Positions 47,416-57,084 are shown, counted from the first letter of the stretch. The stretch: DNA of 64,000 nt from Ruegeria sp. 6PALISEP08 (GCF_001238295.1 NZ_LGXZ01000011.1:1-64000); one strand, 5' to 3'. Program-made: numbers and translations. The notes: a model not told the origin generated them from the letters alone.

Positions 47416-48420
47416 GTGGCTTCGATTACCGTTTATGAAATCAGCGCGGACCCGTTCAGCACGCGCGACGTCGACATCACGGCAGCGTATTCTGTTGAAA
47501 TCACGGATAACGACGCCATCTTGCACGATCCTGACCCCGACAGCACCCAATTGGATCTTTCCGGATTGCCGGGCTTTACTGCCTCTTCTCAGAATTTTAG
47601 CACGTTCGAGACATATACTGGTACGATCGATGGCGCTCCGGTCAGTTTCACCCTGATCCAGTTCACCAACCCGCGTTACATCATCGTCACCTCGGGTCAG
47701 GCGGCGCTGAATGACACCATCGAGGACACCAGCTTTGGCGGCACCGCGTCTTCTACCCCGTACCAGAGCCTACCCTCTTTCGTGTGCTTCACCACGGGGT
47801 CACTGATCCTGACCCCTACGGGACAGTGCCAGGTGGAAGGGCTGGTACCCGGAGATCCGGTCGTAACCTCAGATGGGCACATCCGTCCGGTGCGCTGGAT
47901 CGGTCGACGGCATCTGTCGGCGCAAGAGCTGCGCTTCTCTCCGCATCTGTGCCCGGTGCGCTTCAAGGCGGGCTGTTTCGGGCCGAACAGCCCCAAGCAC
48001 GATCTGTTAGTGTCGCCGCAACATCGGGTCGCCGTTACCTCAGCCATGATGGAACTGATGCATGGCGAGACCGTGATGCTGGCCCCGGCGAAGGCATTGA
48101 TCAATGGGCAAAGCATTGTGCAGGACCTGCCTGCGCAGGGGGTTGAGTATATTCACATCCTCTTCGATCAGCATGAGTTGGTGAGTGTCGAGGGGATCTG
48201 GTCCGAATCCTTCTATCCCGGCGAAACCACCCTCAGTGCGATGACACCTGCCACCCTGCGCAGGTTGTTCAACCTGTTTCCGAACCTGTCCCGCGGCGCG
48301 GACGGTTACGGGCCGACTGTGCTGCCGGTCCTCAAACCTTTTGAGGTCGGAATGCTGAAAGCAGACCTGAAGGTTCCAAATTGGCAGGTACATCCAAACC
48401 TGCTGAAGAGAGCCGCTTGA
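47416..48420 (+). CDS. Hint-domain (Hint_2) protein, second copy
   Basis: A 334-residue protein starting with GTG. A beta-rich N-terminal half (1-120) precedes a Hint_2 domain from Cys124 (FVCFTTGSLILTPTG). The shared Hint blocks are VEGLVPGDPVVTSDG, RWIGRRHLS, CPVRFKAGCFG, DLLVSPQHRVAV and HILFDQHELVSVEG. The C-terminal TPATLRRLFNLFP parallels PPEALEEIFQLFP of the first copy, while the N-terminal halves do not obviously match. It lies just outside the rpsO-pnp interval, on the opposite strand to the first copy. Confidence 0.85.
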   Translation: MASITVYEISADPFSTRDVDITAAYSVEITDNDAILHDPDPDSTQLDLSGLPGFTASSQNFSTFETYTGTIDGAPVSFTLIQFTNPRYIIVTSGQAALNDTIEDTSFGGTASSTPYQSLPSFVCFTTGSLILTPTGQCQVEGLVPGDPVVTSDGHIRPVRWIGRRHLSAQELRFSPHLCPVRFKAGCFGPNSPKHDLLVSPQHRVAVTSAMMELMHGETVMLAPAKALINGQSIVQDLPAQGVEYIHILFDQHELVSVEGIWSESFYPGETTLSAMTPATLRRLFNLFPNLSRGADGYGPTVLPVLKPFEVGMLKADLKVPNWQVHPNLLKRAA

Positions 48421-48426
48421 TGCTGT

Positions 48427-49062
48427 TTAATGAGCGACGCCGCGCGGCCCATGTTTCAGGACATGCCACTGACCATAGCTGTCTTTCAAATCCAGTTTGA
48501 TCGCCGCATCTGAGCGCGTGGTGGCACTGCCGATCTCGGCCAAAGAAAATTCGATACCGCCGGGAATATCGATACGCACGCGATGCGGTCCTCCGCCATG
48601 AGGGGCTTCAATGGGACGCCCCGTCGAGCTTAGCACATCGCCGATGGACACGCGTGCGGTGCGCTCTTCCATGTCCATTTCAAAATCAATCGGCAGGTAA
48701 AGCGTTTCGTGCACCTTCTCGCACATGGCGCGAAACACGTACCAATGTGTTGCCATCTCTTCTGTTTCTTCACCGAGAAAGACCTTTTCAAGCGCAGCGC
48801 GTTGCCCCGGGCTCGCCGCAGGATCAACGATCACCTGCATTTCTCCACCACCCTCGAAAATCGGCCCCGGCCAGGCATAGATCAGCGCTGCCTTGGTACC
48901 ACTGAGATCTGTGTCGCCGAAATACCCGTTGCCAATCTCAAGCACTTCGAAGCCCCGGCAGTTTCCGTGGGTGGGTAGTTCTTCGAATTGGCAAGGACAG
49001 GCATAACCGCAATTGCAGTTGCCGAAGCTTTCTCCTTCAACGTACCAATCTGTAAACGCCAT
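48427..49062 (-). CDS. DUF1326 domain-containing protein
   Basis: A 211-residue DUF1326 protein with a conserved Cys-rich N terminus (GESFGNCNCGYACPCQFEEL) that suggests metal or redox binding. Other blocks are ALIYAWPGPIFEGGGEMQVI and GGGPHRVRIDIPGGIEFSL. The ATG at MAFTDWY follows GGAGAG. Some DUF1326 genes lie beside predicted metal-binding membrane proteins; no such partner is adjacent here. Function unknown. Confidence 0.85.
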   Translation of the reverse strand: MAFTDWYVEGESFGNCNCGYACPCQFEELPTHGNCRGFEVLEIGNGYFGDTDLSGTKAALIYAWPGPIFEGGGEMQVIVDPAASPGQRAALEKVFLGEETEEMATHWYVFRAMCEKVHETLYLPIDFEMDMEERTARVSIGDVLSSTGRPIEAPHGGGPHRVRIDIPGGIEFSLAEIGSATTRSDAAIKLDLKDSYGQWHVLKHGPRGVAH

Positions 49063-49317
49063 GGTTCTCTCCTGCAAAGTACAGTGAAATCCCGATGGCC
49101 TTCGCCTGTAGAACAACGCCCTTCTGACACAATAGCACGTCCACGCGCATACCAGAAATCGACGGCTTGACGTTCAGCGACAACAGTTCGGTGAAACGAT
49201 TTATTCTGTCACACGGTCCCAAAATAGAGTGACCCAATGTGAGCATCCAAACCCTTTCCCTGCAACGCCAGACACACGATCTACACCGGGAAGCGTTTTG
49301 GAACAAAGGACATGATC

Positions 49318-50007
49318 ATGGTTAGTCGCTTCATCCTGACCTCCGCCGCCCTGATGCTGGGCACAACCGCAGCAACCGCACAGAGCCTGGGTGATGGCAC
49401 CTATGTTCAGGGCTTCATCGGCTACAGCCAACTGCAAGACAGCGACCTTACGGGCACGATCGGTGACGCGCCGCAATCGGTCGATACGGATTTTGATGCA
49501 GGCTTTGGACTGGGTGTGGCCATCGGTAAAGAGATCCCGCAGTGGTCCAATGACACGGTCGGAACGCGCGCCGAACTGGAACTGTCGTACCGCGAAAGTG
49601 ATGTGGATGGGGTAAATTTCTCGGGCAATGGTCCAGCACCAGAAGGCAACATTTCTGGCGATGTTTCACAAACCTCGCTCTTCGCCAACGTGCTGTTCGA
49701 CTTCAAACAGGCTGGTGCGTTGACTCCGTTTGCGGGTTTTGGTCTGGGCGCCACCTATTCGGATCTGGATTTTGCCTACGGACCCGGTGTGGCATTGGAT
49801 GACAGCGACACCACTTTTGCCGCTCAGCTGATCGCGGGCGTGGCCTATGACATCAACCCGTCAACCGCCTTTACCATGGACGCCCGCTATGCACGGGCCT
49901 TTGACGTTTCGTCGGAACGGTTGGCCCCGAATGGAGCATTGACGGGAACGGTCGAAGATAACCTGGATACGTTCAGCGTCAATTTCGGACTTCGTTACAA
50001 GTTTTGA
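49318..50007 (+). CDS. Outer-membrane beta-barrel protein
   Basis: A 229-residue predicted eight-stranded porin-like barrel with a signal peptide (GTTAATA|QSLG, about residue 20). Alternating strands end in the Phe-terminated SVNFGLRYKF, the usual BAM-recognition end. AAAGGA is better spaced to ATG 49318 than to the ATG at 49312. It is monocistronic with its own terminator. Function in the envelope is unspecified (OmpW/Opa-like fold). Confidence 0.85.
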   Translation: MVSRFILTSAALMLGTTAATAQSLGDGTYVQGFIGYSQLQDSDLTGTIGDAPQSVDTDFDAGFGLGVAIGKEIPQWSNDTVGTRAELELSYRESDVDGVNFSGNGPAPEGNISGDVSQTSLFANVLFDFKQAGALTPFAGFGLGATYSDLDFAYGPGVALDDSDTTFAAQLIAGVAYDINPSTAFTMDARYARAFDVSSERLAPNGALTGTVEDNLDTFSVNFGLRYKF

Positions 50008-50050
50008 TCACATGGGGGTTAGGTTTCTCTCCGGTTTTCCTTCCCCTATT

Positions 50051-50077
50051 TGCCCCCGCGCTTCAGGTGCGGGGGCA
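50051..50077 (+). terminator. Terminator of outer-membrane protein gene
   Basis: tgcccccgc (50051-50059) pairs with gcgggggca (50069-50077) across a 9-nt loop, followed by ttctgatt. It lies about 44 bp after the stop codon. Confidence 0.7.
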
Positions 50078-50199
50078 TTCTGATTAATCGACAGAGATCA
50101 GCTTACATTAGGTTTTTTGCGGATCACCCTGTCCGTAGCAACCGCCTGCTTCATCTGGCCAATAAATATCTTCGGGGGGAATCGCGCAGAAAGGCGTGA

Positions 50200-50222
50200 T
50201 TGGGGGGCAAACAGCCCCCCAA
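50200..50222 (-). terminator. Terminator of peroxiredoxin gene
   Basis: ttggggggc (50200-50208) pairs with gccccccaa (50214-50222) around a 5-nt loop, 14 bp past the peroxiredoxin stop on the minus strand. Confidence 0.6.
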
Positions 50223-50235
50223 CCCGGCAACCGTC

Positions 50236-50886
50236 TTAGGACGGCGCTTTGGTTTTGCGCAGATAGGGAAAGATCGTCTCAAACTCGCCAAACTTGGCTT
50301 TGGCGTCTTCGTTCGACACGGCCGGCGGGATGATAACGTCTTCGCCCGGCACCCAGTTGGCCGGTGTTGCAACGCCTTTGGCCGACATTTGCAGCCCGTC
50401 CAGCGCGCGCAGGATTTCAGCAAAGTTCCGGCCCACGGTCATTGGGTAAGTCATCGACAGTTTCAGTTGCTTGTCCGGGCCGATGATAAAGACCGAACGC
50501 ACGGTGGCGCTGTCAGCCGGTGTGCGGCCATCGGGCAGATAGGCTTCGGCAGGCAGCATGTCGAAAGCTTTTGACACGGCCAGACCGTCATCGGCGATAA
50601 TCGGAAAGCCGGGATTGGCCTTGCCGTATTCTTCGATGTCTTTCTTCCACTTCTTGTGGTCCTCGACACCGTCGACCGACACGCCGATCACTTTGGTGTT
50701 GCGTGCGGCCCATTCGTCATTCAACTGCGCAACAGCCGAAAACTCGGTGGTGCAAACAGGGGTGAAGTCCTTTGGGTGCGAGAACAGAATGGCCCAGCTG
50801 TCGCCAATCCAATCGTGAAACTGAACTGTGCCTTGATCCGTTTCTGCTGTGAAATTCGGGACGGTGTCGTTGATGCGCAAACCCAT
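50236..50886 (-). CDS. 1-Cys (Prx6-type) peroxiredoxin
   Basis: A 216-residue peroxiredoxin that reduces peroxides. The active-site block HPKDFTPVCTTEFSA holds the peroxidatic Cys, and no resolving Cys is visible, as in Prx6/AhpC-TSA 1-Cys enzymes. The C-terminal half has the Prx6-type block VVIPPAVSNEDAKAKFGE. The start at MGLRIND follows AAAGGAG; 18 upstream codons are dropped. It is a monocistronic antioxidant gene. Confidence 0.92.
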   Translation of the reverse strand: MGLRINDTVPNFTAETDQGTVQFHDWIGDSWAILFSHPKDFTPVCTTEFSAVAQLNDEWAARNTKVIGVSVDGVEDHKKWKKDIEEYGKANPGFPIIADDGLAVSKAFDMLPAEAYLPDGRTPADSATVRSVFIIGPDKQLKLSMTYPMTVGRNFAEILRALDGLQMSAKGVATPANWVPGEDVIIPPAVSNEDAKAKFGEFETIFPYLRKTKAPS

Positions 50887-51007
50887 GGGGCATCTCCTTT
50901 CCTGTGAAAAACCTGAGTCGGTTGCTGGGAACCTAATCACTTTGAGCGAAGGTTAAACCATCCACCTCGTCCAAGGATACGGAATTCGTGGACACCTCGA
51001 GAAAATA

Positions 51008-51019
51008 ATTTGATCAAAT
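51008..51019. promoter_or_regulatory. Short palindrome upstream of aldehyde dehydrogenase
   Basis: ATTTGATCAAAT is a perfect 12-bp palindrome 78 bp before the aldehyde dehydrogenase start. It could be an operator half-site pair, but nothing else supports it. Confidence 0.25.
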
Positions 51020-51097
51020 CCACTATTGCCCGATCCAGGTATGGATGACAGAGTGTGCGCGAACAGCCGGATGAATGCTGAACCTTCAGGAGGGCTC

Positions 51098-52540
51098 ATG
51101 ATGATCGAAAAGCGGGATTTCTATATTAACGGTCAGTGGGTCGCTCCATCGCGGCCCAGTGATTTCCAAGTCATCAACCCCTCGACCGAAGAGCCCTGCG
51201 CGGTGATTTCGCTTGGCGCTGAAGCCGATACCAATGCAGCTGTTACGGCTGCCAAGGCCGCCCTGCCCGGCTGGATGGAAACCCCGGTGGAGACCCGCAT
51301 CGCGCTGGTGGAAAAACTGGTCGATCTTTATGCGGCCCGGTCCGAAGATCTGGCGCAGGCAATGTCGCTTGAGATGGGCGCCCCGATCGATCTGGCGCGC
51401 TCGGCACAGGCGGGCGCAGGTATCTACCACCTGAAGAACTTCATCCGCGCAGCCAAAGCGTTTGAATTTGAACGCCCGCTGGGTGATCACGCGCCGAATG
51501 ACCGGATCATCCATGAAGCGGTTGGCGTTGCTGCTTTGATTACGCCGTGGAACTGGCCGATGAACCAGATCACGCTCAAGGTCGGTGCGGCAGCGATTGC
51601 AGGTTGCACCATGGTGCTGAAACCATCAGAACAAAGCCCGCTGAACGCGATGATCTTTGCCGAGATGATGGACGAAGCAGGCTTCCCGCCCGGCGTGTTC
51701 AATCTGGTGAATGGCGACGGGGTAGGCGTTGGCTCTCAGCTGTCCGGCCACCCGGATGTAGATATGGTCAGCTTTACCGGCTCGACCCGCGCGGGCACCG
51801 CGATTTCGAAGAACGCCGCCGATACGCTCAAGAAGGTGCATCTGGAATTAGGCGGTAAAGGTGCGAATGTGGTTTTCGGGGACGCAGACGAGAAAGCGGT
51901 CAAGCGCGGTGTGCTGCACATGATGCAAAACACCGGCCAAAGCTGTAACGCCCCCAGCCGGATGCTGGTGCAGCGCCCGATCTATGACAAGGCGGTGGAA
52001 ACGGCGACTGAAGTGGCCAACATGATCAAGGTCGGTCCAGCCGCCGATGAAGGCCGCCATATCGGCCCGGTGGTGAATGAGGTGCAGTGGACCAAGATCC
52101 AAGACCTGATCCAGAAAGGCATCGATGAAGGCGCGCGACTGGTCGCTGGCGGCACTGGACGGCCTGAGGGGCTGAACAAGGGCTACTATGTCCGCCCCAC
52201 GGTCTTTGCCGATGCGAACAACCAGATGACGATCGCGCGCGAAGAGATCTTTGGCCCGGTCCTGACCATGATCCCTTTCGACACCGAAGAGGAGGCGGTC
52301 GAGATCGCCAATGACACGCCTTATGGCCTGACCAACTACGTTCAGACCCAGGATGGCGCGCGCGCCAATCGCATGGCGCGGGTTCTACGGTCGGGCATGG
52401 TCGAGATGAATGGCCAGTCACGCAGCGCGGGCTCTCCGTTCGGGGGCATGAAGCAATCCGGGAACGGGCGTGAGGGCGGTGTCTTCGGTCTGGAAGACTT
52501 CCTTGAAGTCAAAGCCGTCGGCGGCTGGGCTGCGGAATAA
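51098..52540 (+). CDS. Aldehyde dehydrogenase family protein
   Basis: A 480-residue NAD(P)-dependent aldehyde dehydrogenase. Visible blocks are ITPWNWPMNQITLKVG, FTGSTRAGTAI, the base Glu block LELGGKGANVVF, the nucleophile Cys in NTGQSCNAPSRML, and EEIFGPVLTM. The ATG follows AGGAGGG. It stands alone and differs from the two-domain ALDH16 enzyme elsewhere in the window. The substrate is not readable from sequence. Confidence 0.93.
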   Translation: MMIEKRDFYINGQWVAPSRPSDFQVINPSTEEPCAVISLGAEADTNAAVTAAKAALPGWMETPVETRIALVEKLVDLYAARSEDLAQAMSLEMGAPIDLARSAQAGAGIYHLKNFIRAAKAFEFERPLGDHAPNDRIIHEAVGVAALITPWNWPMNQITLKVGAAAIAGCTMVLKPSEQSPLNAMIFAEMMDEAGFPPGVFNLVNGDGVGVGSQLSGHPDVDMVSFTGSTRAGTAISKNAADTLKKVHLELGGKGANVVFGDADEKAVKRGVLHMMQNTGQSCNAPSRMLVQRPIYDKAVETATEVANMIKVGPAADEGRHIGPVVNEVQWTKIQDLIQKGIDEGARLVAGGTGRPEGLNKGYYVRPTVFADANNQMTIAREEIFGPVLTMIPFDTEEEAVEIANDTPYGLTNYVQTQDGARANRMARVLRSGMVEMNGQSRSAGSPFGGMKQSGNGREGGVFGLEDFLEVKAVGGWAAE

Positions 52541-52599
52541 GCTTCCCGGCGAGTTGCGCGGATTGGGCGAGGCGACTCATGTGCCTCGCCCTTAGTGTA

Positions 52600-53037
52600 T
52601 TATACAGGCCGTACCACAAGTTGGGGTTCCCCATCGGAAGTGTGCCGTAGGGATCGGCCGTCCCAGCCAATCTCTCCGGTAACGCGCTGTCGAAAAGCAG
52701 AGAAGCTATCGAAACGTACCACATCAACCGGCGTATCGAAGTGCAGGGTAACCCGGCGACGAGCACCATCGCCCAGCATAGTTATACCGCGAATTTCCGC
52801 GGTGAACGCCTGAATCAGATATCGTCCTTCGACCCTGTCGCCTACACGCAAGTGCATCCGGTTCCCAGCCATTGCATTCAATGTGTTCCAGTCTCGTACG
52901 CCATGCTGATGGGCCAGCAGTTCCAATGCGGCGCTGTGCGACAGCGCAACACCTGTCGCCTTCAGTTTTTCCCGCAGGCGTTTGGCTTGCGCTTTCAGCT
53001 CTTCAACCGGAGCAACGGTTTGGATTCGTGTCATCAT
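52600..53037 (-). CDS. Glyoxalase superfamily-related protein
   Basis: A 145-residue protein of a glyoxalase-related family. An N-terminal helical block (VEELKAQAKRLREKLKATG, SHSAALELLAHQHGVRDWNT) is typical, followed by a beta-rich C-terminal half. It lacks a clear vicinal-oxygen-chelate metal triad, so enzymatic activity is doubtful. No partner is nearby. It sits between the aldehyde dehydrogenase and ada. Confidence 0.7.
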   Translation of the reverse strand: MMTRIQTVAPVEELKAQAKRLREKLKATGVALSHSAALELLAHQHGVRDWNTLNAMAGNRMHLRVGDRVEGRYLIQAFTAEIRGITMLGDGARRRVTLHFDTPVDVVRFDSFSAFRQRVTGEIGWDGRSLRHTSDGEPQLVVRPV

Positions 53038-53211
53038 GTGCCTCGTTTCCTTGAACGGGCGCGAAGTCTGGACAGGGTTCGCATTTCCATCCGCGCGCCA
53101 GAAATGGGCAACAGATGTTCTTCAAACCGGGTTTCACCAAAGCCAAAGGCCGCGAACGGCAGGGGACCCGAACCTGCGATGCCTTTTCGCAGCGGTCAGG
53201 TCATCTGTCAA

Positions 53212-54063
53212 TCAGGCATCTGCCTGCGCCGCTTCAAAGGCCAGCATGGCGCGTTTGACCGGCAGACCCCAGTGGTAGCCGCCCAAACCACCCGACTTGC
53301 GCAGCGCTCGGTGGCAGGGGATCAGCCAGCTGACCGGGTTTCGCCCAACCGCCGTTCCAACGGCGCGCACGGCTTGTGGTGAGCCCACGCGCTGCGCGAT
53401 CTCAGAATAGGTGGTGACCTGCCCCGACGGAATGTGCATCAGCGCTTCCCAAACTTTGATCTGCAGGGGTGATCCGATCAGATAAAGCGGCGTTGGCTCC
53501 AGCCGGTCACTGGCGGCGCCAAAAGCACTGAGCACCCAAGGGCGCAAGCGCATCGGATCCTCGACAAATTCAGCTTTCGGCCAGCGCGAGATCATGTCCT
53601 CCATCGCGGCCTCTTCGCCGGTCTCGGCCCCGAAGGCCATGCCGCAGATGCCCTTGTCGGTGCCCATGACAAGTGCAGGGCCAAACGGGCATTCGAACCA
53701 ACCCCAATAGATCGTCAGGCCTGCACCCTTACGGGCGTATTCGCCGGGGCTCATGGATTCCCACTTCAGGAACAGATCGTGCAGACGGCCGCTGCCGGAC
53801 AGACCCACGTTGTGCGCCGTTTCCAAGGTCGTGAACCGTTCGCGCAGCAATGCCTTTGCGTGTCCCAGTGTCAGGTATTGTTGGTACCGTTTCGGCGACA
53901 CCCCAGTCCAACGGGAGAACAGGCGCTGGAAATGGGCCGGGCTCATATCCATCTGGCGTGCCAGTTCATCAAGGCCGAGACCCTCGCCGCTCTGATCAAT
54001 CAGGTCGATCGCCCGACGCATGACGTTGTAATGGTATCCGCTTTCTGGGGTCTGGACGTTCAT
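53212..54063 (-). CDS. ada: Ada-type AraC/methyltransferase fusion
   Basis: A 283-residue protein with an N-terminal AraC helix-turn-helix domain (LDELARQMDMSPAHFQRLFS, SPKRYQQYLTLGHAKALL) and a C-terminal O6-methylguanine-DNA methyltransferase domain. The acceptor Cys block is SWLIPCHRALRKSGG, and the recognition helix is in SPQAVRAVGTAVGRNP. The N-terminal zinc Ada domain (Cys38-type methylphosphotriester acceptor) is absent, as in many alphaproteobacterial members. It is divergent from nth; both act in DNA repair. Confidence 0.92.
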   Translation of the reverse strand: MNVQTPESGYHYNVMRRAIDLIDQSGEGLGLDELARQMDMSPAHFQRLFSRWTGVSPKRYQQYLTLGHAKALLRERFTTLETAHNVGLSGSGRLHDLFLKWESMSPGEYARKGAGLTIYWGWFECPFGPALVMGTDKGICGMAFGAETGEEAAMEDMISRWPKAEFVEDPMRLRPWVLSAFGAASDRLEPTPLYLIGSPLQIKVWEALMHIPSGQVTTYSEIAQRVGSPQAVRAVGTAVGRNPVSWLIPCHRALRKSGGLGGYHWGLPVKRAMLAFEAAQADA

Positions 54064-54179
54064 GGTTCTACCTCATTTCCTGACAAAACCATAGCGCGCA
54101 CGCCACGCCCAAGCGACCCGGAACTTGCGCATTGGCTTAGGACTTGTGTCACGGCTCGGCGGACGGCATTAAGGCCCGG

Positions 54180-54824
54180 ATGGCTAAGCAACTCGACTAT
54201 CATACGATCCGCGAGATTTTCACGCGCTTTCAGGAGGCCGACCCCGAACCCAAGGGCGAGCTGGAGCATGTGAACGTCTATACTCTGGTCGTGGCCGTGG
54301 CGCTGTCGGCGCAGGCGACCGATGCCGGCGTCAACAAAGCCACGCGCGAGCTGTTCAAAATCGCCGACACGCCGCAAAAGATGCTGGATCTGGGCGAAGG
54401 GGGTCTGATCGAACATATCAAAACCATCGGCCTGTTCCGGCAGAAGGCGAAGAACGTCATCAAACTCAGCCGTATTCTGGTCGAGGATTACAATGGCGAG
54501 GTGCCCAATTCCCGTGCCGCGTTGCAATCGCTGCCGGGTGTGGGGCGCAAGACGGCCAATGTGGTTCTGAACATGTGGTGGCGGCAACCCGCGCAAGCGG
54601 TGGACACACACATCTTTCGCGTCGGCAATCGCACCGGCATTTGCCCCGGCAAGGATGTGGACACGGTCGAGCGGGCCATCGAAGACAACATACCTGCTGA
54701 CTTTCAACTCCATGCGCATCACTGGCTGATCCTGCATGGCCGGTACCATTGCAAGGCGCGCAAGCCGCAATGCCCGACCTGCATCATCCGTGATCTCTGT
54801 CAATTCGAGGACAAAACCTTATGA
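54180..54824 (+). CDS. nth: Endonuclease III
   Basis: A 214-residue Nth, a bifunctional DNA glycosylase/AP lyase for oxidised pyrimidines. The HhH motif LQSLPGVGRKTANVVL includes the catalytic Lys, the Asp is in VDTHIFRVGNR, and the 4Fe-4S cluster is Cys-x6-Cys-x2-Cys-x5-Cys in CKARKPQCPTCIIRDLC. The ATG is preceded by AAGG. The stop overlaps the adenosine kinase start by 4 bp. Confidence 0.95.
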   Translation: MAKQLDYHTIREIFTRFQEADPEPKGELEHVNVYTLVVAVALSAQATDAGVNKATRELFKIADTPQKMLDLGEGGLIEHIKTIGLFRQKAKNVIKLSRILVEDYNGEVPNSRAALQSLPGVGRKTANVVLNMWWRQPAQAVDTHIFRVGNRTGICPGKDVDTVERAIEDNIPADFQLHAHHWLILHGRYHCKARKPQCPTCIIRDLCQFEDKTL

Positions 54825-55810
54825 AAACTTACCAACTGACTGGCATCGGGAATGCCGTTGTAGACGTGATTTCCCAGGCCGATGACAGTTTCCTGGAACT
54901 GATGGGCATTGAAAAAGGCATCATGCAGCTGATTGAGCAGGAGCGTGGCGAGGTGCTATATGCTTCGATGGAAGGTCGCGTGCAGACCCCAGGTGGGTCT
55001 GTGGCGAACACGATCGCGGGTGCCGGTGCGTTGGGGTTGGATTCCGCCTTCATCGGTCGGGTGCATGATGACGCTCTGGGTCGTTTTTACGCGGATGCGA
55101 TGAACGAAGACGGCGTTGATTTCGTGAACCCGCCGGTTCCGGGTGGAGAACTGCCGACCTCGCGCTCGATGATCTTTGTTTCGCCCGATGGCGAGCGGTC
55201 GATGAACACCTATCTGGGCATTTCGTCCGAACTGTCCTCGCAGGACGTATCGGATGACGTCGCTGGCAACAGCCAGATCATGTTCCTCGAAGGCTACTTG
55301 TTCGATAAGGAAAAAGGCAAAGCCGCGTTTCTTGAAGCTGCACGAGCCTGTCACAAAGGCGGCGGCAAGGCCGGTATCGCCATTTCCGATCCGTTTTGCG
55401 TGGAACGTCACCGGGTCGATTTCCTGCTGCTGATCGAGAATGAGCTGGATTTCGTAATCGGCAACGAGGCCGAGATCAAATCGCTGTTTGAAACCGACGA
55501 TCTGGACGAAGCACTGGCTAAAACCGCCGCGATCTGTCCGCTGGTGGTTTGCACCCGTTCAGGCGACGGTGTGACTGTTCTGAATGGTGACAACCGCATT
55601 GACGTACCGGTCGAAAAGGTTGTGCCCGTGGATGCAACAGGTGCGGGCGATCAGTTTGCTGCGGGCTTCCTGTTTGGCATGGCCACAGGTCGGGATTACG
55701 AGACCTGCGCAAAGATCGGCAATGTCTGTGCCCGCGAAGTCATCAGCCATATCGGCCCACGCCCCGAGGCAAACATGCAGGAATTGCTGCGCGCCGAAGG
55801 GTTGCTCTGA
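54821..55810 (+). CDS. PfkB-family adenosine kinase
   Basis: A 329-residue ribokinase-fold carbohydrate kinase. N-terminal block PGGSVANTIAGAGALG; catalytic and anion-hole block VDATGAGDQFAAGFLFG (second PfkB signature, base Asp). It resembles adenosine/ribokinase-type proteins of alphaproteobacteria, annotated as adenosine kinase. It is translationally coupled to nth (ATGA). The substrate assignment is by family resemblance. Confidence 0.85.
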   Translation: MKTYQLTGIGNAVVDVISQADDSFLELMGIEKGIMQLIEQERGEVLYASMEGRVQTPGGSVANTIAGAGALGLDSAFIGRVHDDALGRFYADAMNEDGVDFVNPPVPGGELPTSRSMIFVSPDGERSMNTYLGISSELSSQDVSDDVAGNSQIMFLEGYLFDKEKGKAAFLEAARACHKGGGKAGIAISDPFCVERHRVDFLLLIENELDFVIGNEAEIKSLFETDDLDEALAKTAAICPLVVCTRSGDGVTVLNGDNRIDVPVEKVVPVDATGAGDQFAAGFLFGMATGRDYETCAKIGNVCAREVISHIGPRPEANMQELLRAEGLL

Positions 55811-55881
55811 CCTCGGATCAGGGCCTTCCTGATGTACTCACAAAATGGATTGGGGCGCCCACGCCCCGACCCCACCGTTTT

Positions 55882-56523
55882 CTAAGAAAACAGTGCCAAC
55901 CAGATCCCGACGAACATCAGAACCCCGCCCATGTTCACCCAGACGTGCCATATCGCGTAACGAAACGGCAGTGTCTTTTGGACATAAAACATCGTTCCAA
56001 TAACATAACTGGCTGCGCCGCCCGCAATGCACCAAAGGGTGGCTAGGGGAACGGTGGTCATGTCGGGGATCGCGCCCAGACCAATGCCGCCCAAACCAAG
56101 GTATGACGCTGTCGACCATCGTGATTTAACTGTCTCATTCGCAATCTTGTTCCAGACGGCTGCGATGGTCAGCCCCCAGCATACCCAAAGCAAAGTCATA
56201 GTCCATGTCGTGCCGGCCTGAACGAAGAGTGGTGTAAATGTCCCGCAGATACTGGGATAAATCGCGGCATGATCGATGCGGCGCAGCAATTTGCGGCGGT
56301 CATGCCAAGGCGCGAAATGATAGGCGCAGGACGCAAGATTCGACGCAAGCGCGCAGAGCACATAAACAATGACCGCAAGAAGCAGCGCGGAATCCAAACG
56401 CTGATAGGCGTTCATGATCAGCAGGCTGCCAGCCATCAGGATCAGGGACAACCCGATCGCATGGACAACCATGTCGACAGTGCGATGCGCACGTACGGGG
56501 CTTGGATAGGTCGTTTGCATCAT
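55882..56523 (-). CDS. Hemolysin III family membrane protein
   Basis: A 213-residue seven-helix membrane protein of the HlyIII/PAQR superfamily. The conserved Ser/His/Asp residues occur in CALASNLASCAYHF and RIDHAAIYPSICGTFTPL; a late His is in YAIWHVWVNMGG. PAQR-type proteins may be zinc-dependent alkaline ceramidase-like enzymes; haemolytic activity should not be assumed. It is convergent with the kinase gene. Confidence 0.88.
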   Translation of the reverse strand: MMQTTYPSPVRAHRTVDMVVHAIGLSLILMAGSLLIMNAYQRLDSALLLAVIVYVLCALASNLASCAYHFAPWHDRRKLLRRIDHAAIYPSICGTFTPLFVQAGTTWTMTLLWVCWGLTIAAVWNKIANETVKSRWSTASYLGLGGIGLGAIPDMTTVPLATLWCIAGGAASYVIGTMFYVQKTLPFRYAIWHVWVNMGGVLMFVGIWLALFS

Positions 56524-56589
56524 GACAGGCCGGTTACGAACAGCTCTGCGCTAAAGACCCGTTTGGAAAATGTCCAACTTTCCCATGCG

Positions 56590-57084
56590 TCATGTGTACG
56601 AGCCAAGGTGACCTTCAAAAGCCGTCAGCACTTGCTCATACACGTCCCGTTTGAACGGCACAATCTCTTCGATCAACCGATCAGGGGCCTGCCATTTCCA
56701 GTGTGAGAACTCGGGGTGGTCGGTTGCGATATTGATCTGTTCATCTGTCCCGACAAAGCGCAGCAAGAACCATTTCTGCTCTTGCCCGCGATAGCGGCCT
56801 TTCCAGATCTTGGGCACGATGTCGTGCGGCAGGTCATAGGGCAGCCAGCCATCGGTTTCGGCCACGACCTCCACCAGATCAGAGGTCACCCCGGTTTCTT
56901 CCCACAACTCGCGCAGGGCCGCGTCGCGCGGGTTTTCGCCCTTGTCCACACCGCCCTGAGGCATCTGCCACGCGTCCTTGTGGCGGTCGTTGCGCTGGCC
57001 CACAAAAATCCTACCGTCCGCGTTTATCAGCATCAGCCCCACGCAAGGGCGATAGGGCAGCTTGGCGATGTCTTCGGGGGTCAT
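56590..57084 (-). CDS. rppH: RNA pyrophosphohydrolase (Nudix)
   Basis: A 164-residue Nudix hydrolase that converts 5'-triphosphate mRNA ends to monophosphate to start decay. The Nudix box is [20 protein letters not shown], followed by TGV; the earlier block is KDAWQMPQ and the later [13 protein letters not shown] lies at the N terminus. The start at MTPEDI is chosen because GAGG is seven bases upstream. An upstream ATG gives a 168-residue product. Confidence 0.93.
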   Translation of the reverse strand: MTPEDIAKLPYRPCVGLMLINADGRIFVGQRNDRHKDAWQMPQGGVDKGENPRDAALRELWEETGVTSDLVEVVAETDGWLPYDLPHDIVPKIWKGRYRGQEQKWFLLRFVGTDEQINIATDHPEFSHWKWQAPDRLIEEIVPFKRDVYEQVLTAFEGHLGSYT

